Shown: positions 48,199 to 59,745 of the stretch, one piece after another
Position numbering within the stretch: the stretch's first letter is position 1
Layout of the letters: every line of letters starts with the position of its first letter
Origin: Mucidula mucida
Taxonomy: Eukaryota; Basidiomycota; Agaricomycetes; Agaricales; Physalacriaceae
DNA length: 64,000 nucleotides
Reading direction: 5' to 3'
Assembly: GCA_015501055.1 (NCBI GenBank)
Contig: JADNYV010000014.1
Span: forward strand, 124,001 to 188,000
Notes under the pieces: generated by a model
Databases searched by the model: none
What the model was told of the DNA's origin: nothing
The model's input: the letters and a program-made list of their open reading frames with translations, nothing else
Made by a program: the position numbers and the translations under genes

Positions 48199-49689
48199 CG
48201 ACGGTAACGAATAACTCGAAAGACTCACGGAAATATGTCCGGTCCCCTGTAAGATTTTGCATCCTGGACAACAATGAGGTGGTACGCAATTATACAAGTC
48301 GAGGACGTTAAGAAATGGTTCACCGATTGCTCTTCAGCTTTTTTATACTTAGCGTATACAGGTCCTACGTTTCATTATGATATCCGTCCCAGATCCACAC
48401 AGAGGTTTCAGATGCCATAAACTCAAATTTCTGTACAGCCTGAACCTGCGACCTGGCCAAGGCACCGAAAAGTCCGTGACATCGAATGCGGAATATTTGT
48501 TGCGTTAATGCGTATTCGCAAGAGGACATTGCTCCAGACAGGCTCTCTTTACAGGTTTATTTCAACCAGCATTGTCGCAGACGAAAGCTTTAGCTGAAAT
48601 TGCACCAGCCAGTCGCCCGATGACATTGAATCATAGAAAGGTCCTGACGCTCCGGGGAGCAGAGACTAAGCGGAAGACATTCCTCCTTGGTGTTCGAATA
48701 TCCGTTTGGTGGCGCAACCGGGGAAAAAGGCGGCGTGGCATTAAAGTACTGCAAAAATTAAAGGCGTCGGCCAAACTGGACTTCGCCATGATAAGTACAG
48801 CTCGATACGGTAAACAGGCGATCCCGAAGAGCCTAGTTCTTGATACATGGAAAGAACTGGCTACAAACATCATTCAACAGGAGAGTGGAAGGTCGCGCGC
48901 ACGTACAGAGCATGCCGGGGTTTTAGTGGGTAGTGGGCTGGCAACAACCCTGCGCCGTTTGGTGCAGGGCGCCAACCCGAGCCCCACACTACACTGAAGT
49001 GTGTGCATAAACGCATTTTGACCGGCACCTTCCATCCATCCATCCACGCAGTCCAACTCCCGCTGATATCGGGACGAAGATTATGCTGCAAAAACAAAGA
49101 AGAGGAGGCAGTGTAAGTACATCTGTGACGTTGACGACACGAGAAGAAATTAAGACAGAAGTTGCAGAGGGAAGTCGTCGCGCAAGAAACCGAAGACGAC
49201 ACAACGAGCATCGTGACGGCATGTGTAAATGGTGAAATTCACTCAAGCTTCTGGCGGAAGCCATTTGGTTGATTCCGGTGATTGGATCCATTCCGTCTAA
49301 GGACGGTCCGCAAAAGTCGGTGACAATAAAGGGAAGGTGAAAGTCTCACTTTTACGCTCTCGAGCAGACTCGGCCACGGACAGCAGTCGGTTCGGCGGGT
49401 GCGAGTTACTTGGCGTTGAAGTCAAGCAAACCCCGTGGGAAACCGACTGGACGGCCAAACCGGTCCGACTTCGTGTCAACCACCTACGGCTCCGCGTAGC
49501 ACGGACTTGTCGGCTGCTCTATGGGTGTAGGTTCCTTCCAGAGCTTGTCCAGTATATCAATGCCGGTGATTCACACAATGCAAAGCTCCAAATCCTGTGC
49601 AGCACTGCTCCTTCCTCATATCAGTTAGATCAATTTGGCGCCGTTTCATCCGCCTTGTTATTCACTAAGTACACAGGAGACAACCGGGA
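48199..49689. other. Intergenic region
   Basis: About 1.5 kb. Open frames at 48572-48997 (+, TTG start) and 49337-49693 (+) have no recognisable motifs. A short CCAT repeat lies at about 49027-49040. Holds the promoter of the DMATS gene and the 3' flank of the OPT gene. Confidence 0.4.
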
Positions 49690-52600
49690 CTAGGTTAAAC
49701 GTTTACAATAATCGGGGTTCCCTGCAGGATTCTGTGGGTATGAGCATTCAGTACACTGTTTCACAAGTATTTGTTGAAGTACTTACCAAGCCCCAAGTGG
49801 GGAAAGGTATTACCTTGCCTCCACCTCCTCCTACAGCGAAAGTGTACACGAAAATCATGATTGATGTTCCTCCATCCAGGGCGGCGCTAAGAAGGAAACT
49901 GCGAAGAAAGATTAGCGTAGTCCAAAAGCTCCGAACCGCCAGACGTACTTGTACTTGCGGAACCAAGTGGCGCGGTACTTCCTCAGATAGTACTGCGAGA
50001 ACACGGCCAGGCAGAAAGTCGTGAACACACTAGAGTTGATACCGACACTAAGGTAACCAAGCTCGGCTATGGTCACACAGGATCAGCTGGCAGGCTTCAA
50101 GCGTCGAACTCTTTCAACTTACCAACGAGAACCGGTGTAAAGACATTGTTGAAACCAAACTTGGGCCATTTCTTGTGCAGAAGATAGAACGGAATAGGGA
50201 ATCCAAGACCCGCGATCAGCATGTATGGAACGAACTAAAACTGAAATCAGGTGCGTTCGCAAATCTGAGCATCAAAACGTACGCCGTAACGAGTTCCTGT
50301 AGCGTACAATGGCTTCCCAAGGGCGCCCCATGCAATCGCGGCGCTGTTATAACTTTGCACTTGTTGTCCGGACCAGACGTTCGAACCTTGTACGTCCTTC
50401 AAGATTTCCCTGTTACTCGCCAACACGGATTTCATAATGGCGAAGTTGAGCAATCCGCCGATGATCGTGCCGATCGTCTGGACGGCGAATGTCGCGCGTG
50501 GCGGGAGCTTTGAGTATTGGCCCTATTCCTGACTTGAGTGATTGTCTGTCACGACGATAACTGAACCTACGAGCTTCAAGTCCTTCAGGAGGGCCAAAGC
50601 TTGAACAACGGGGTTGTAACCGTAGCTTGGATGTCGAGTAAATTCAAAGTTCGAAATGGGCAAGTGTCGACACTTACCAGGTGAAGTACATGTTTGCGAC
50701 AGGCTTGCCTGGTACAAGAGCACCACCCAGCATCTGCACCATATTCTCGATGGATGGCGCATAACCGACAGTGCAGTAAAGCTAAAAATTCAATCAGTTC
50801 TGCTTTATACTCAACGTCTCTTAGACTGACCGTGCCGATGATTGGGACGAACATCCAAGCGAAGATGAGAGCGACAATCAAAGCCCACCAGGGCAATCCT
50901 GAGTCGGCACCATACGTTGTACCGAAGGACATGCCGATACAGATGACAAAGATGCCAAGATACCACCAGTTGTTCATTTCCTTATATACCTTCATCTTCG
51001 ATAATGAGCATCTTGGCACTCCTAGTGGGGTCATGTTGGTCAGTGTATCGTGCGCGACACAATGGAACGCACTCCTTTCTCGCGCAAAATCTTGAACACT
51101 CGGTCCGAGTGCCAGATAAAGAAGTGCGTGATGGCAGCTTCAAAAGAATCTGTCAGTAACGATTGCCGTCGAAGCTTGGGGAGCAATCACCTCCAATGTA
51201 CATTGTGCGGCTGATCTTGTACAAGAGCTGTGATGCAGCATACCAAGGAAGACCGACAGTCGCCAATTTTTCCTCGTTGAGCGTGAAGTCGTCGTTGAGA
51301 ATTAGAAGCTGATCATATTGTGTCCCGTTCTCGAAGTAGAGCAGCTGCGTCAGGAAGGGGAAGTTCTGAGTATTCCAGACATTGGCCTTATAGCAAGCGC
51401 AGAACGCGATACTAACAACACGGTAAGCTAAGAACCATAGATTTAAAAAGGAACATACATGCAAACAGCGCAGCCTCCATACAGCGACAGCTGGGTCGAC
51501 AGAGGAGTGAACAAGGCACCGATATCACCTCCGCCAGCGCCGACATAAGCCCAATCGAGGCAGAAAGAGAACATTCCCAGGCCTTCGTTTCCGGCAGCGC
51601 CACCGAAGATACGAGTAACCCACGCGCTGTCCTGTCTAGCGAGACAGAAGATCGAGATGCCAGTCAAGTTCTGTCCGCGTTCGGTCAGCCTGACAGAGAA
51701 TATAGGCAGGTGCAGCGACTTACGGAGCGATATACTCGGGGAACCACTCCCAGACGAAGATAGCAACGAAGATGATCCAGAAAAACTTCAGACGCTTCTT
51801 CTGCATCACGTTGGCATGACCTCTGTGCAACGCATCAAAGAGCTGCACAGTGGGAATGAGCTGGGGGTAGACAGCAAATGTAGGGTAGACCAAGATTGAG
51901 CGCATAATACCCGCCATTCCGTAACCGATGAGTTGGGATCCGATGAGCGTGAAGATTCCGACAGCGGCGTTAGGCCGAACATTGTAGTACAGGTCTTGAG
52001 CGGCGAAGATGCTGATGGCCAACGCGCTACTGGACGCCGTCGAGGACATTATCGTGATGGCGACGTGCTCCTTGATGTCTAAGACGGACGTTAGATACTG
52101 AAAGCCCGAGACGCCCAACACCAGCTCACTGAAAGGACCATGGTTCATGAAGCGCCAGAACTTGTTGTCGGGAACGACGAAGCGACCGCGGAAAGAAGCG
52201 CCGGGACCAGGAATAACTTCCTCGAAGACCTATTCACTAAACGGTCAGTAGTGTGGCACGTATTTTGTACTGATTACATGCCTTGCCAAGGATATACGAA
52301 ATGATCTGTAGGAAGAGACCACTGACACTGATCGTCTGCGGACGGAAGTACTATAGCAATGTATCAGCTTACGATACTAGACTGCGGTGACGAACTTACG
52401 AAAATCTGGCCCAAGACAGCGCCGAAGCAGGACAGACCAACGGACAGGAAACACATCCTGAAAGTGAAGATGCGAAGGCTGGGGTCGTCTTCCAAGGATA
52501 ATAGACGCGTGGCGTAATCCTCGTCGCTTTCTGTGGCCGAGCGATGAGGATCAAAGAGTTGCTCATCATATCGAGATGGACGTACGAATAGGACGCTCTT

Positions 52601-52778
52601 TACCATCGGCACCCAAGTCGATAAGACGAGGGCCGTCGAAGACGTCGCCTATATCAGTGATGTCGATATCGTCAGGACCATGAGTTTTCTCGTCCTCATA
52701 AGAAGCGACTTTGACGTTATCGTCGGACTTCTTCTCGTCGAAGGGGGACTCCTTCTCGAGGGTCGGGACTACAGCCAT
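49690..52778 (-). CDS. OPT-family oligopeptide transporter
   Basis: Proton-coupled importer of small peptides (tetra/pentapeptides, glutathione or similar) in the plasma membrane. The start ATG 52778 opens a charged N-terminus of about 90 residues. Motifs: FRMCFLSVGLSCFGAVLGQI, ISYILGKA, LFWxP-like KFWRFMNHGPFNLKEHV, YPTFAVYPQLIPTVQLFDAL, FFWIIFVAIFVWEWFPEYI, NLTGISIFCLA, DAHYRKMKVYKEM, NMYFTWYGYNPV and YNFLLSAALDGG. The end is NPAGNPDYCKRLT at 49690. About 12-16 membrane helices, as usual. Most introns fit. Near 50998 one A appears missing: the phase-correct exon gives ECQDAHYRR then a stop, whereas KMKVYKEMNNWW is one frame away. A TATA box lies about 50 bases upstream. Confidence 0.85.
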
Positions 52779-52828
52779 AGTATGAGCAAGGACAAGACGT
52801 CGAGGATACCCTGCAGGTCATACTTCGC

Positions 52829-52835
52829 TTTTATA
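52829..52835 (-). promoter_or_regulatory. TATA box of the OPT transporter gene
   Basis: TATAAAA on the minus strand, about 51-57 bases before the ATG at 52778. Confidence 0.45.
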
Positions 52836-55000
52836 GAGGACTCCCATCAATAAAGAACGGCGCGAAGCATATGGAAAGATAAGATGCGGGGGTCCAGAGG
52901 TTCCTAGCAACATTCAGGTCCACGAGGTTGGACAGGGAAGGCTATTCTTGATCCAGTGACGATGCCCGCATGCTTTCCTTTGAAGTTGGTAGGATAGCTC
53001 GGATAACAATTACTCCCACGCGGCTACGGATTCTGTAACAAAATTGTGCCAAGCACATACGATAAGCTATAAAGTACTCTTAGTATGAGAGGGCTTAAAA
53101 GAGCTCAGTTTACTCACCTTTAAATGTGTACGGCTGGATTCAAGGGCGTCTTGCGTATTTTGTGGTACCCGCTGTGGCCGATCATGCAGTCCACTGCGTG
53201 CATCCTATCTAAGAAGCCGCCACATGGAAATCTGCCGCAAATGTACGTTCCTTGCGAGTTGCGCCTGCTAAAGACATAGACGGGCAGCTAGCCGGTGCAG
53301 GGGAACATATTGCTGCTCTGGCTGTGGCGCAAGGCAGCACGTCGGATTTGAAATTTGCTTTTCGCCACCTGAACAGTATGCTGGGCATGATAGCTATTAT
53401 TAGCAGCATTCTTGAGGACGTATGGAAAACCGAGAATTACCTCGAGGGAGTGATCGGGAGACGAGAATTGTGAAAGATTGCGAAAGATTGCATGCAAACC
53501 CTGCGCGGAAGGTCCGATCCGCACAGGCACTGAAACTTGCGCCGCCCGAACAATGTACTGGGTTGTGAGATAGGGTGGGTGCTCGTGGAGCCATATAGTC
53601 GAGATAAGGAATTGCTCTCTCAATAGACGGACGGCTTTAGTGAGCTACGTACCACTTCGTGAACGTGCCAAGTAGTTTTTTCATGTAAGAAAGAGCGTTT
53701 TTAGTTGCAAGGCGTCAAAAAGAAGACATTGCCCGTCAGATCGAACGTGACGTGAATTAGCGATGCTTGCTGCACGCTCGTTCCCGCAGAGCCGGCGGAG
53801 AAACTGGACCCTCTCACCATGATGTTCATGCAGGGATGAGAAGGATAGCACAGGGAGGCAAAAGGCTGCAAAAGGTCGCTGCTGAAGAAAGTCTGAAGAA
53901 ACGCCTGGGAAACGCCAAGGAACGGTCACCGGACCGATGCTACATACTCCCATTTGGTGCCCTTCACTCAACCTCCACTAGATTTGTTCACCGTATACCT
54001 GCCTTATAGACATCGAGCCTCAGTCGAATCGGAAGATGTCCACCAATTCAAGCAATAGCACGCCAAATGTCCTCATTTGCCCGAACATAGCACTTGCGAC
54101 CACGGCCTCTCGACACCCAGAAGAGTGGACAACTTACATTTACCGTTCAGCGTAGCGGACGCCTCCGACTCTTCAGATTCTTCTCACGCCGAATTGTGCT
54201 GGCGATAAAATAATTAAGGCGTGGTACGTCTCTCACGGATACCAGTAAAGCCACAAAATCATTGCCATTACAACGTCGTGGCAAAGCCTACTTTACGCTC
54301 GACTTTAAAATCATACTTCTCTTCGGTGGCACTGAACTCACGGCACAAGTGGAAGGAGAAGGGATGTGTTCCCACTCGTCCTCTTACTTAGAACTGACAG
54401 CAGTGTCTCGAGAAACGGTGAGCAGACACGAAACTTACGCTAATGTCTTTTCGCTGATGCTCGGCTCTAGAGGACCCGCCAGAATTGTGTATGGGGCCTG
54501 ATTCAAATATGTAGTTCGCGCAATATTGCATTTTCTCCCGTGTTTTTATGTCTAATTCTGGCTTGCTGGTACTGTAATCTTGTATAATAATCATGATACA
54601 TAGATTAATAGATACGTCGTACGTCGCGCTTTGTCTAATGTTGAGTGGACTTGAAACTGGCAGATGCTCGGCCCGTTCGGAGAATGACCAAATCTGATCG
54701 GCGTTCAACTGTTCTCTTGGCCACTATCTGACGCGACGAGCGACTCAAAATTACTCCAATCCCTCATTTCTATTGCGATACCGACTCTGGCTACTGTTCT
54801 GCACGTATGTCGCCCTCTACAGTGGCGGTATGTCATGTGGTACCCGTTCTGCTAAGAAATCTCTAATCTGGTTCCGCGGCAGGCCTCGTCGCGCATACAT
54901 GCTGGCGTGCACAACGCGAACCAATCTAACGGAGATGAAGCTCAGTTCATTGGCATGAAAGGTTTCAGATAGGCATGCCTCGCCAAGAGCTACTCTGACA
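52836..55000. other. Long intergenic region
   Basis: About 2.2 kb between divergent OPT and RNA polymerase genes. Several open frames of 60-110 codons (for example 53288-53623 -, 54388-54708 -) carry no recognised motif and overlap one another on opposite strands. No repeat or RNA gene recognised. Confidence 0.4.
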
Positions 55001-58000
55001 ATGATTTCAGCTTCCGCGTCGGTTAGTGTGTCCAGTACGGGATCTCCGCGAAAGGCGATCCGCCCTACAAAAGGCTCAACGGCTGGGAAGCAGCCTTTGC
55101 GTCGCACCAACTCGGATTCTGACTACGACATGCTGGACGAATGTAGGCGTAGGCGCATCTGCGACGTTGGGGTCTGACGGTCTTCCAGGCGATACCAATC
55201 CGCGACAGACCAGTTCCAGTAGCTCTTCCGGCGTCACCCCTCTGAAAAGGAGGTTCTACAAGATGACAGTAGAAGACGGTACGTGCGTTGTGTATTCTAC
55301 ACGTAGTTCATGTTGATCTCTTTGCGTAGACTCGAACATCCCGGTCATCGGTACGTTCTGAAATCTTGTTATGTGCTGCACGCTCACCCAAACTACAGAG
55401 ATATCCGACTCTGAAGACGATGACTCCACGTCCTCTCCATCGATTCTCAGCTCGAAGCCTTCCCAAAGTGTGTCATCGATCCGGACTCAAGTGCAACCTA
55501 TCACCTCGTCTCCTCGTCACATTCTGACGGAACGCGGTACTCCATACAACGCCACCCCCTCTTCTTCAAAGGATCCTCCAGACGTCGCCGTCATCACGCC
55601 TCCGTCAAGTACAAGAAACCGAGACTCTGTCTCTCGGCCAGCTTCTCCTACACGACATGGATCCCCTTCTAAGGTTCCCAGAATCACGGGGAATGAATCT
55701 ATCTCTTCACCCCCCATCAATGTCACCTTACGACGTTCTAGGAAGACCCCCGATGTTACCAACAACTCGGGTACGAGACGGGAAAAGAAGACTTTCCCGT
55801 TGTACAAATCCACGGGGCTGCTATTCCCCTCCGCGCCTAAATCGAAAGTTAACGATGATATGCTTGTGGATGACGACGACGTTTTCGCCAGTGACTCTTC
55901 ACCCAAAGTCCAGGTGAACCGTCTACCCGCGAAGAAGAGGTTTGACGCTCTCGAATCCTCTTCTGTGCAAGTTACACAAACCATTTCACCTTTGGTCACC
56001 ACTTCTGCCAAAGTCACAAGGACTTCGATCTCTTCACCTCCATCATCTGCTTCTTTGGTCACAGGGACCTCGACGACTGTCGCCGATGAATCTTTCATCT
56101 CATATCTATTCAAGCGAAGTATCGACCTACCGGTCGAGGTTATCGCGCACGATACAGAGGTGCAGCGTCTTTTTGACCGCCATAATATTCCATGGGGCGT
56201 CCAGTTCGAGCTTGCCCGTGGTGTCACTGTTGGTGCTTGGGATTGGGCGGCGGTTAGCGATAAGTTGCCCAACCTCGTTGGTGACGAAGAAAGTGTCCTT
56301 CCGCAGGTAGATCACATCATGCGAGGAACGCCACACCAGCCTTCTGCTACCACCTACCGAGCCGCGTAAGTGCTTTCTCCTTAAAGTGGTTCAAGGAACT
56401 CAAATCGTACAGGAAACAACTGCAACTAGAACAGGCAGCCATCATGGAAAATAAGAACCGCGGTCTCGGTCTGATGGGTGTCTTTCAAGGCAAAGAGAAC
56501 TGGTACGGTGGCCAAATACAACAAATAGGTCACGTTGTGGAATGCGGAGAGCGAGGTATTTATAAGGTTATCATTCAACCACTCACACAGACCAGGTCAA
56601 CACGCTTTGCGCGTTTCTTGGGTTCTCGACGGCTATTTCAACTTCGTGTATCCGATCGTCTTGCGCAAAATGACAAGGTGGGTATCAATGAATTTCTATC
56701 GCAGAAGTTTGTGCTTTGCGGACGCGTCTTTGTGCCGTGGGTTGCGAAGGAAGGTTCTCTCTACCTTGTCGAGTGCGAGGAGAACTACGCCCGTGAGAGT
56801 TGCGAATGGTGTGGGGACCAGTTCCGGAAAACTTATGCTTCGATTTTGGAGTGGCACAACCCACCCCAAGGCAACGATTCTCAGGTGAGAGCGCTTTTGA
56901 CCTCATTCGTCTGTCTTATTCTCACGATTATCTTAGCCGCTAGCAAAGTACGTGACGAGGAATGTGCTGGGTTTATCGACCTCCGTTCCGGCCTTGGTCT
57001 TTGAGGATGAAAACATTTTTCACATTGAAGACGAAGGTACGCAACAAACTGCTGGAGAAGTCTAACTAACATGCCGTCTAATAGCTGCTGTCGACTGGAC
57101 TGGGGGCATCAAGAAGATCCCATCAAACAAACTCATGACGGACGGTTGTGGCTTCATAAATCGGGAAGCCTTGACTCTGATCACGCGTAATCTGGGTCTG
57201 GGTCATCGCCCTTCTGCAGTACAAGCTCGTATTGCCGGCAACAAAGGTCTCTGGATTATGCACCCGGAAGATATCAGCGACGTCCCAAAGATTTGGATAC
57301 GTGACTCTCAGCATAAAATCATTCACACTCGACCCTACGAGTATTCACATCGCATCCTAGATGTTGTCAGCATCGGGAACCCCCCCTCTGCTGTTTCTCT
57401 GTCGGCGCAGAGCATCATGAACCTGTCGTACAATGGCATTGGCGATGATGTTTTCAAGAAACTGATGAAGGAGGGACTCGAGCGTTTGATTGCTCCCCTT
57501 ACCAAGGATGGCTGCACGGGGCAGCTGGCCAAGCCCGCTCTTTGGCAAGCTGTGGCTCAGGCTGGCGGGATTACCGGATCCAGAGTTCAACGCCTCGCCA
57601 CCGGACTAAGCCGCGTGATCGGCTTAACAGGGCGCGACTTCAACAAGTCGGTTACTTATGACGACATCCAGAAACCATTTGAGCCTCAAGGAGACGTCTA
57701 TACTGGCCGGAAACTCTATAGTGATGGTGAGCGAAGTCTCCTTACATTTGGCTTTCATTCGGGTCCTTACGTATATAACAGAGCCTCTCAATCTTGCGGA
57801 GGTCATCCTCGAGATGGTTCAAGCCGGCTTTGAACCGAAGAAGTCTCCTGTTCTGCATATGAAGTTGGAATATTTCATCAAGATGGTAATTGACTCGGCA
57901 CTCGAAGGATACCATATCCCTCTTCCCGACGGGAAGTCGGTCGAAGCCTTCGTCATTCCAGGTAAAGCCCGCCATGTTGGCTCTTGCATAACGCTCATAG

Positions 58001-59620
58001 ACTTGTAGATCCAACGCCAAAGGAGAAGCGAAAATTGAAGACCGGTCAAGTCTTTTACTGCGCTTCAGAGCCGATGGTTGATCCGGATACTGGTCGATTG
58101 TTCAATGTTCCTGTAGGACCGGCTATTGTGAGTAGTCCCCTTAATTGGCACTTCCGCTAGCTGTTAACCGATATACAGATGGGTCGCTATCCTATTCGAT
58201 TGGCCAGTGATATTCAGAAGGTCGGACTTTTTGATCGACCTTCCTTCGGGCAGTAAATCATCAATTTGCTTAGATTGAAGTTGTCGATGTGCCGGAACTA
58301 CACGACTACAAGGACGTCATTGTTGTCAACGTTGACGGCTATCAGAGTTTGATGACATTGCTCAGCGGTGGAGGTAAGACATTGTTCAGTCGTTCGTTTC
58401 ATCTGCTAACTTGAGGTCTTCAGACTTCGATGGTGGTAAGTTTGTGCCAATATACCAGTGGAAAGACTAACCACCCAACTGTATCATAGACACCGCATTC
58501 CTCATTTGGTTGACTGAACTGGTTGCCGACTTTCAAAACAAGCCTTTGCGTAGAGAGCCAACCAATTTTCTTTCCACATACTTCGAACGGAACATCGAAT
58601 TGGTAGCGCAGTTTGGCAAAAGGGTCCAAGGCTTGAGTTCGGCAACCGGACAGCGACAGTACATCAGTGCGCAGCTCGTCGGATTCAGTCAAGGTCGCGT
58701 TGGAATCTACTCCACCTTTCACGACTATGCCGTTTGGAGGCACGGTATCGACAGTCCAGATGCCATCCTCTTGGCGTACATGTATGTACTGTTTGTTATG
58801 GCGTCATGCCCTCGCGTCAATAAATTTCGTGGTTTTCAGGTTCAACACAATACTGGACTCAGGCAAAACTGGTCATATCATGAAGGAGGAAGTCTTTACG
58901 AAGCATAGAAGTCAGTATGGGAAGACGCGTCCCCGTTGTTTCACTACCAGAGGCGACCCCAAACCTTGCCCCCGCGGGTCCTTCATTCTCGAAACCTTGA
59001 TGGAATTCGGCGAACGACTTGGCCAAGAAATGCATGGCGCATACAAATCCCAGCCAGTGCACTCAGAAGTTGATCCTGATCTCCATCGGCTTTGGCTCGA
59101 CGAGGTCCGAAGGATTGCCGCGCCTTCTAATTCGTCGCAGATTGTCTTGACCATCTGCAAAGCCAGGAAAGAGGACCTGGAGCGCATCAGGAATCATGTG
59201 AACCTGGCGTATATAGAGTATCGCCAGGCAGCAAGGACTTCATCCCCTTCCAAGTCTCCCATGAAGTCGCCCTCCAAAGGCAAGCGGGGTCCTCAAGACG
59301 ATGTTATGATGGCAGCTGTCAAGTTGTTCTGGGAGGATGTTCCTGGCCTTGTGGTTGTCAGCCAACATGAGGCGCGGCGATTGAAGGCGGAGTGCGCATA
59401 CTGCGGTTCCTTCGTGAACGCAGATTCAGGTCTGGATGTCACCGTTCGTACTCCTCCGAAGGACAGGTTTGCCTTCAGCATGGCGTTCGGCATGTTGTGT
59501 GCTCTGAAAGCTGAGGCATCGTCGGATGGCTTTAGCGTCTGCGTTCGCGATATCGATGAGCTTCGGGCGATGTCAGGCCCTGCGCGGAAGTTATTGGAGG
59601 TAGTTGAAATTTACTCATAG
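55001..59620 (+). CDS. RNA-dependent RNA polymerase (RNAi pathway, QDE-1/RDR family)
   Basis: Makes double-stranded RNA from single-stranded templates for small-RNA silencing. Start ATG 55001 (MISASASVSVSSTG). A disordered Ser/Pro/Thr-rich N-terminus of about 330 residues is followed by the catalytic region: KLMTDGCGFIN, QARIAGNKGLWIMHP, RPYEYSHRILDV, GYHIPLPDGKS, GQVFYCASEPM, PAIMGRYPIRLASD, DVIVVNVDGYQSL and the metal-binding SGGDFDGDTAF. DFDGD is assembled from three exons; the middle one (58424-58435) has 12 nt. All joints I followed are in phase, including an intron at about 55142-55187 that joins SDYDMLDE to CDTNPRQ. The neck/head regions continue to LLEVVEIYS, stop 59618-59620. Roughly 1,270 residues, normal for fungal RdRPs. 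No frame break seen. Confidence 0.9.
58424..58435 (+). other. 12-nt microexon carrying the RdRP catalytic core
   Basis: Flanked by introns 58374-58423 and 58436-58489, both GTAAG...AG. It completes Gly-Gly-Asp and supplies Phe-Asp-Gly and the first base of the last Asp of DFDGD. Confidence 0.75.
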
Positions 59621-59745
59621 TGAGGCATTGCAACTGACGTCTGTCTCGTATATCCCTTCCATATTTTCTGTGTATCTCATTGTTGTACTGTCGTTTGTTG
59701 TCATGTAACATTTGGTCGCATTTTAGTGTGCTAGAATCAAAGATT

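Noticed and set aside
48572..48997. 141-codon basic open frame on the plus strand
   Set aside because: Starts at TTG, no motif, and lies in a promoter region.
49027..49040. CCAT tetranucleotide run, and a similar GGAC run near 37011-37026
   Set aside because: Only three to four units; ordinary short microsatellites, the latter inside a P450 intron.
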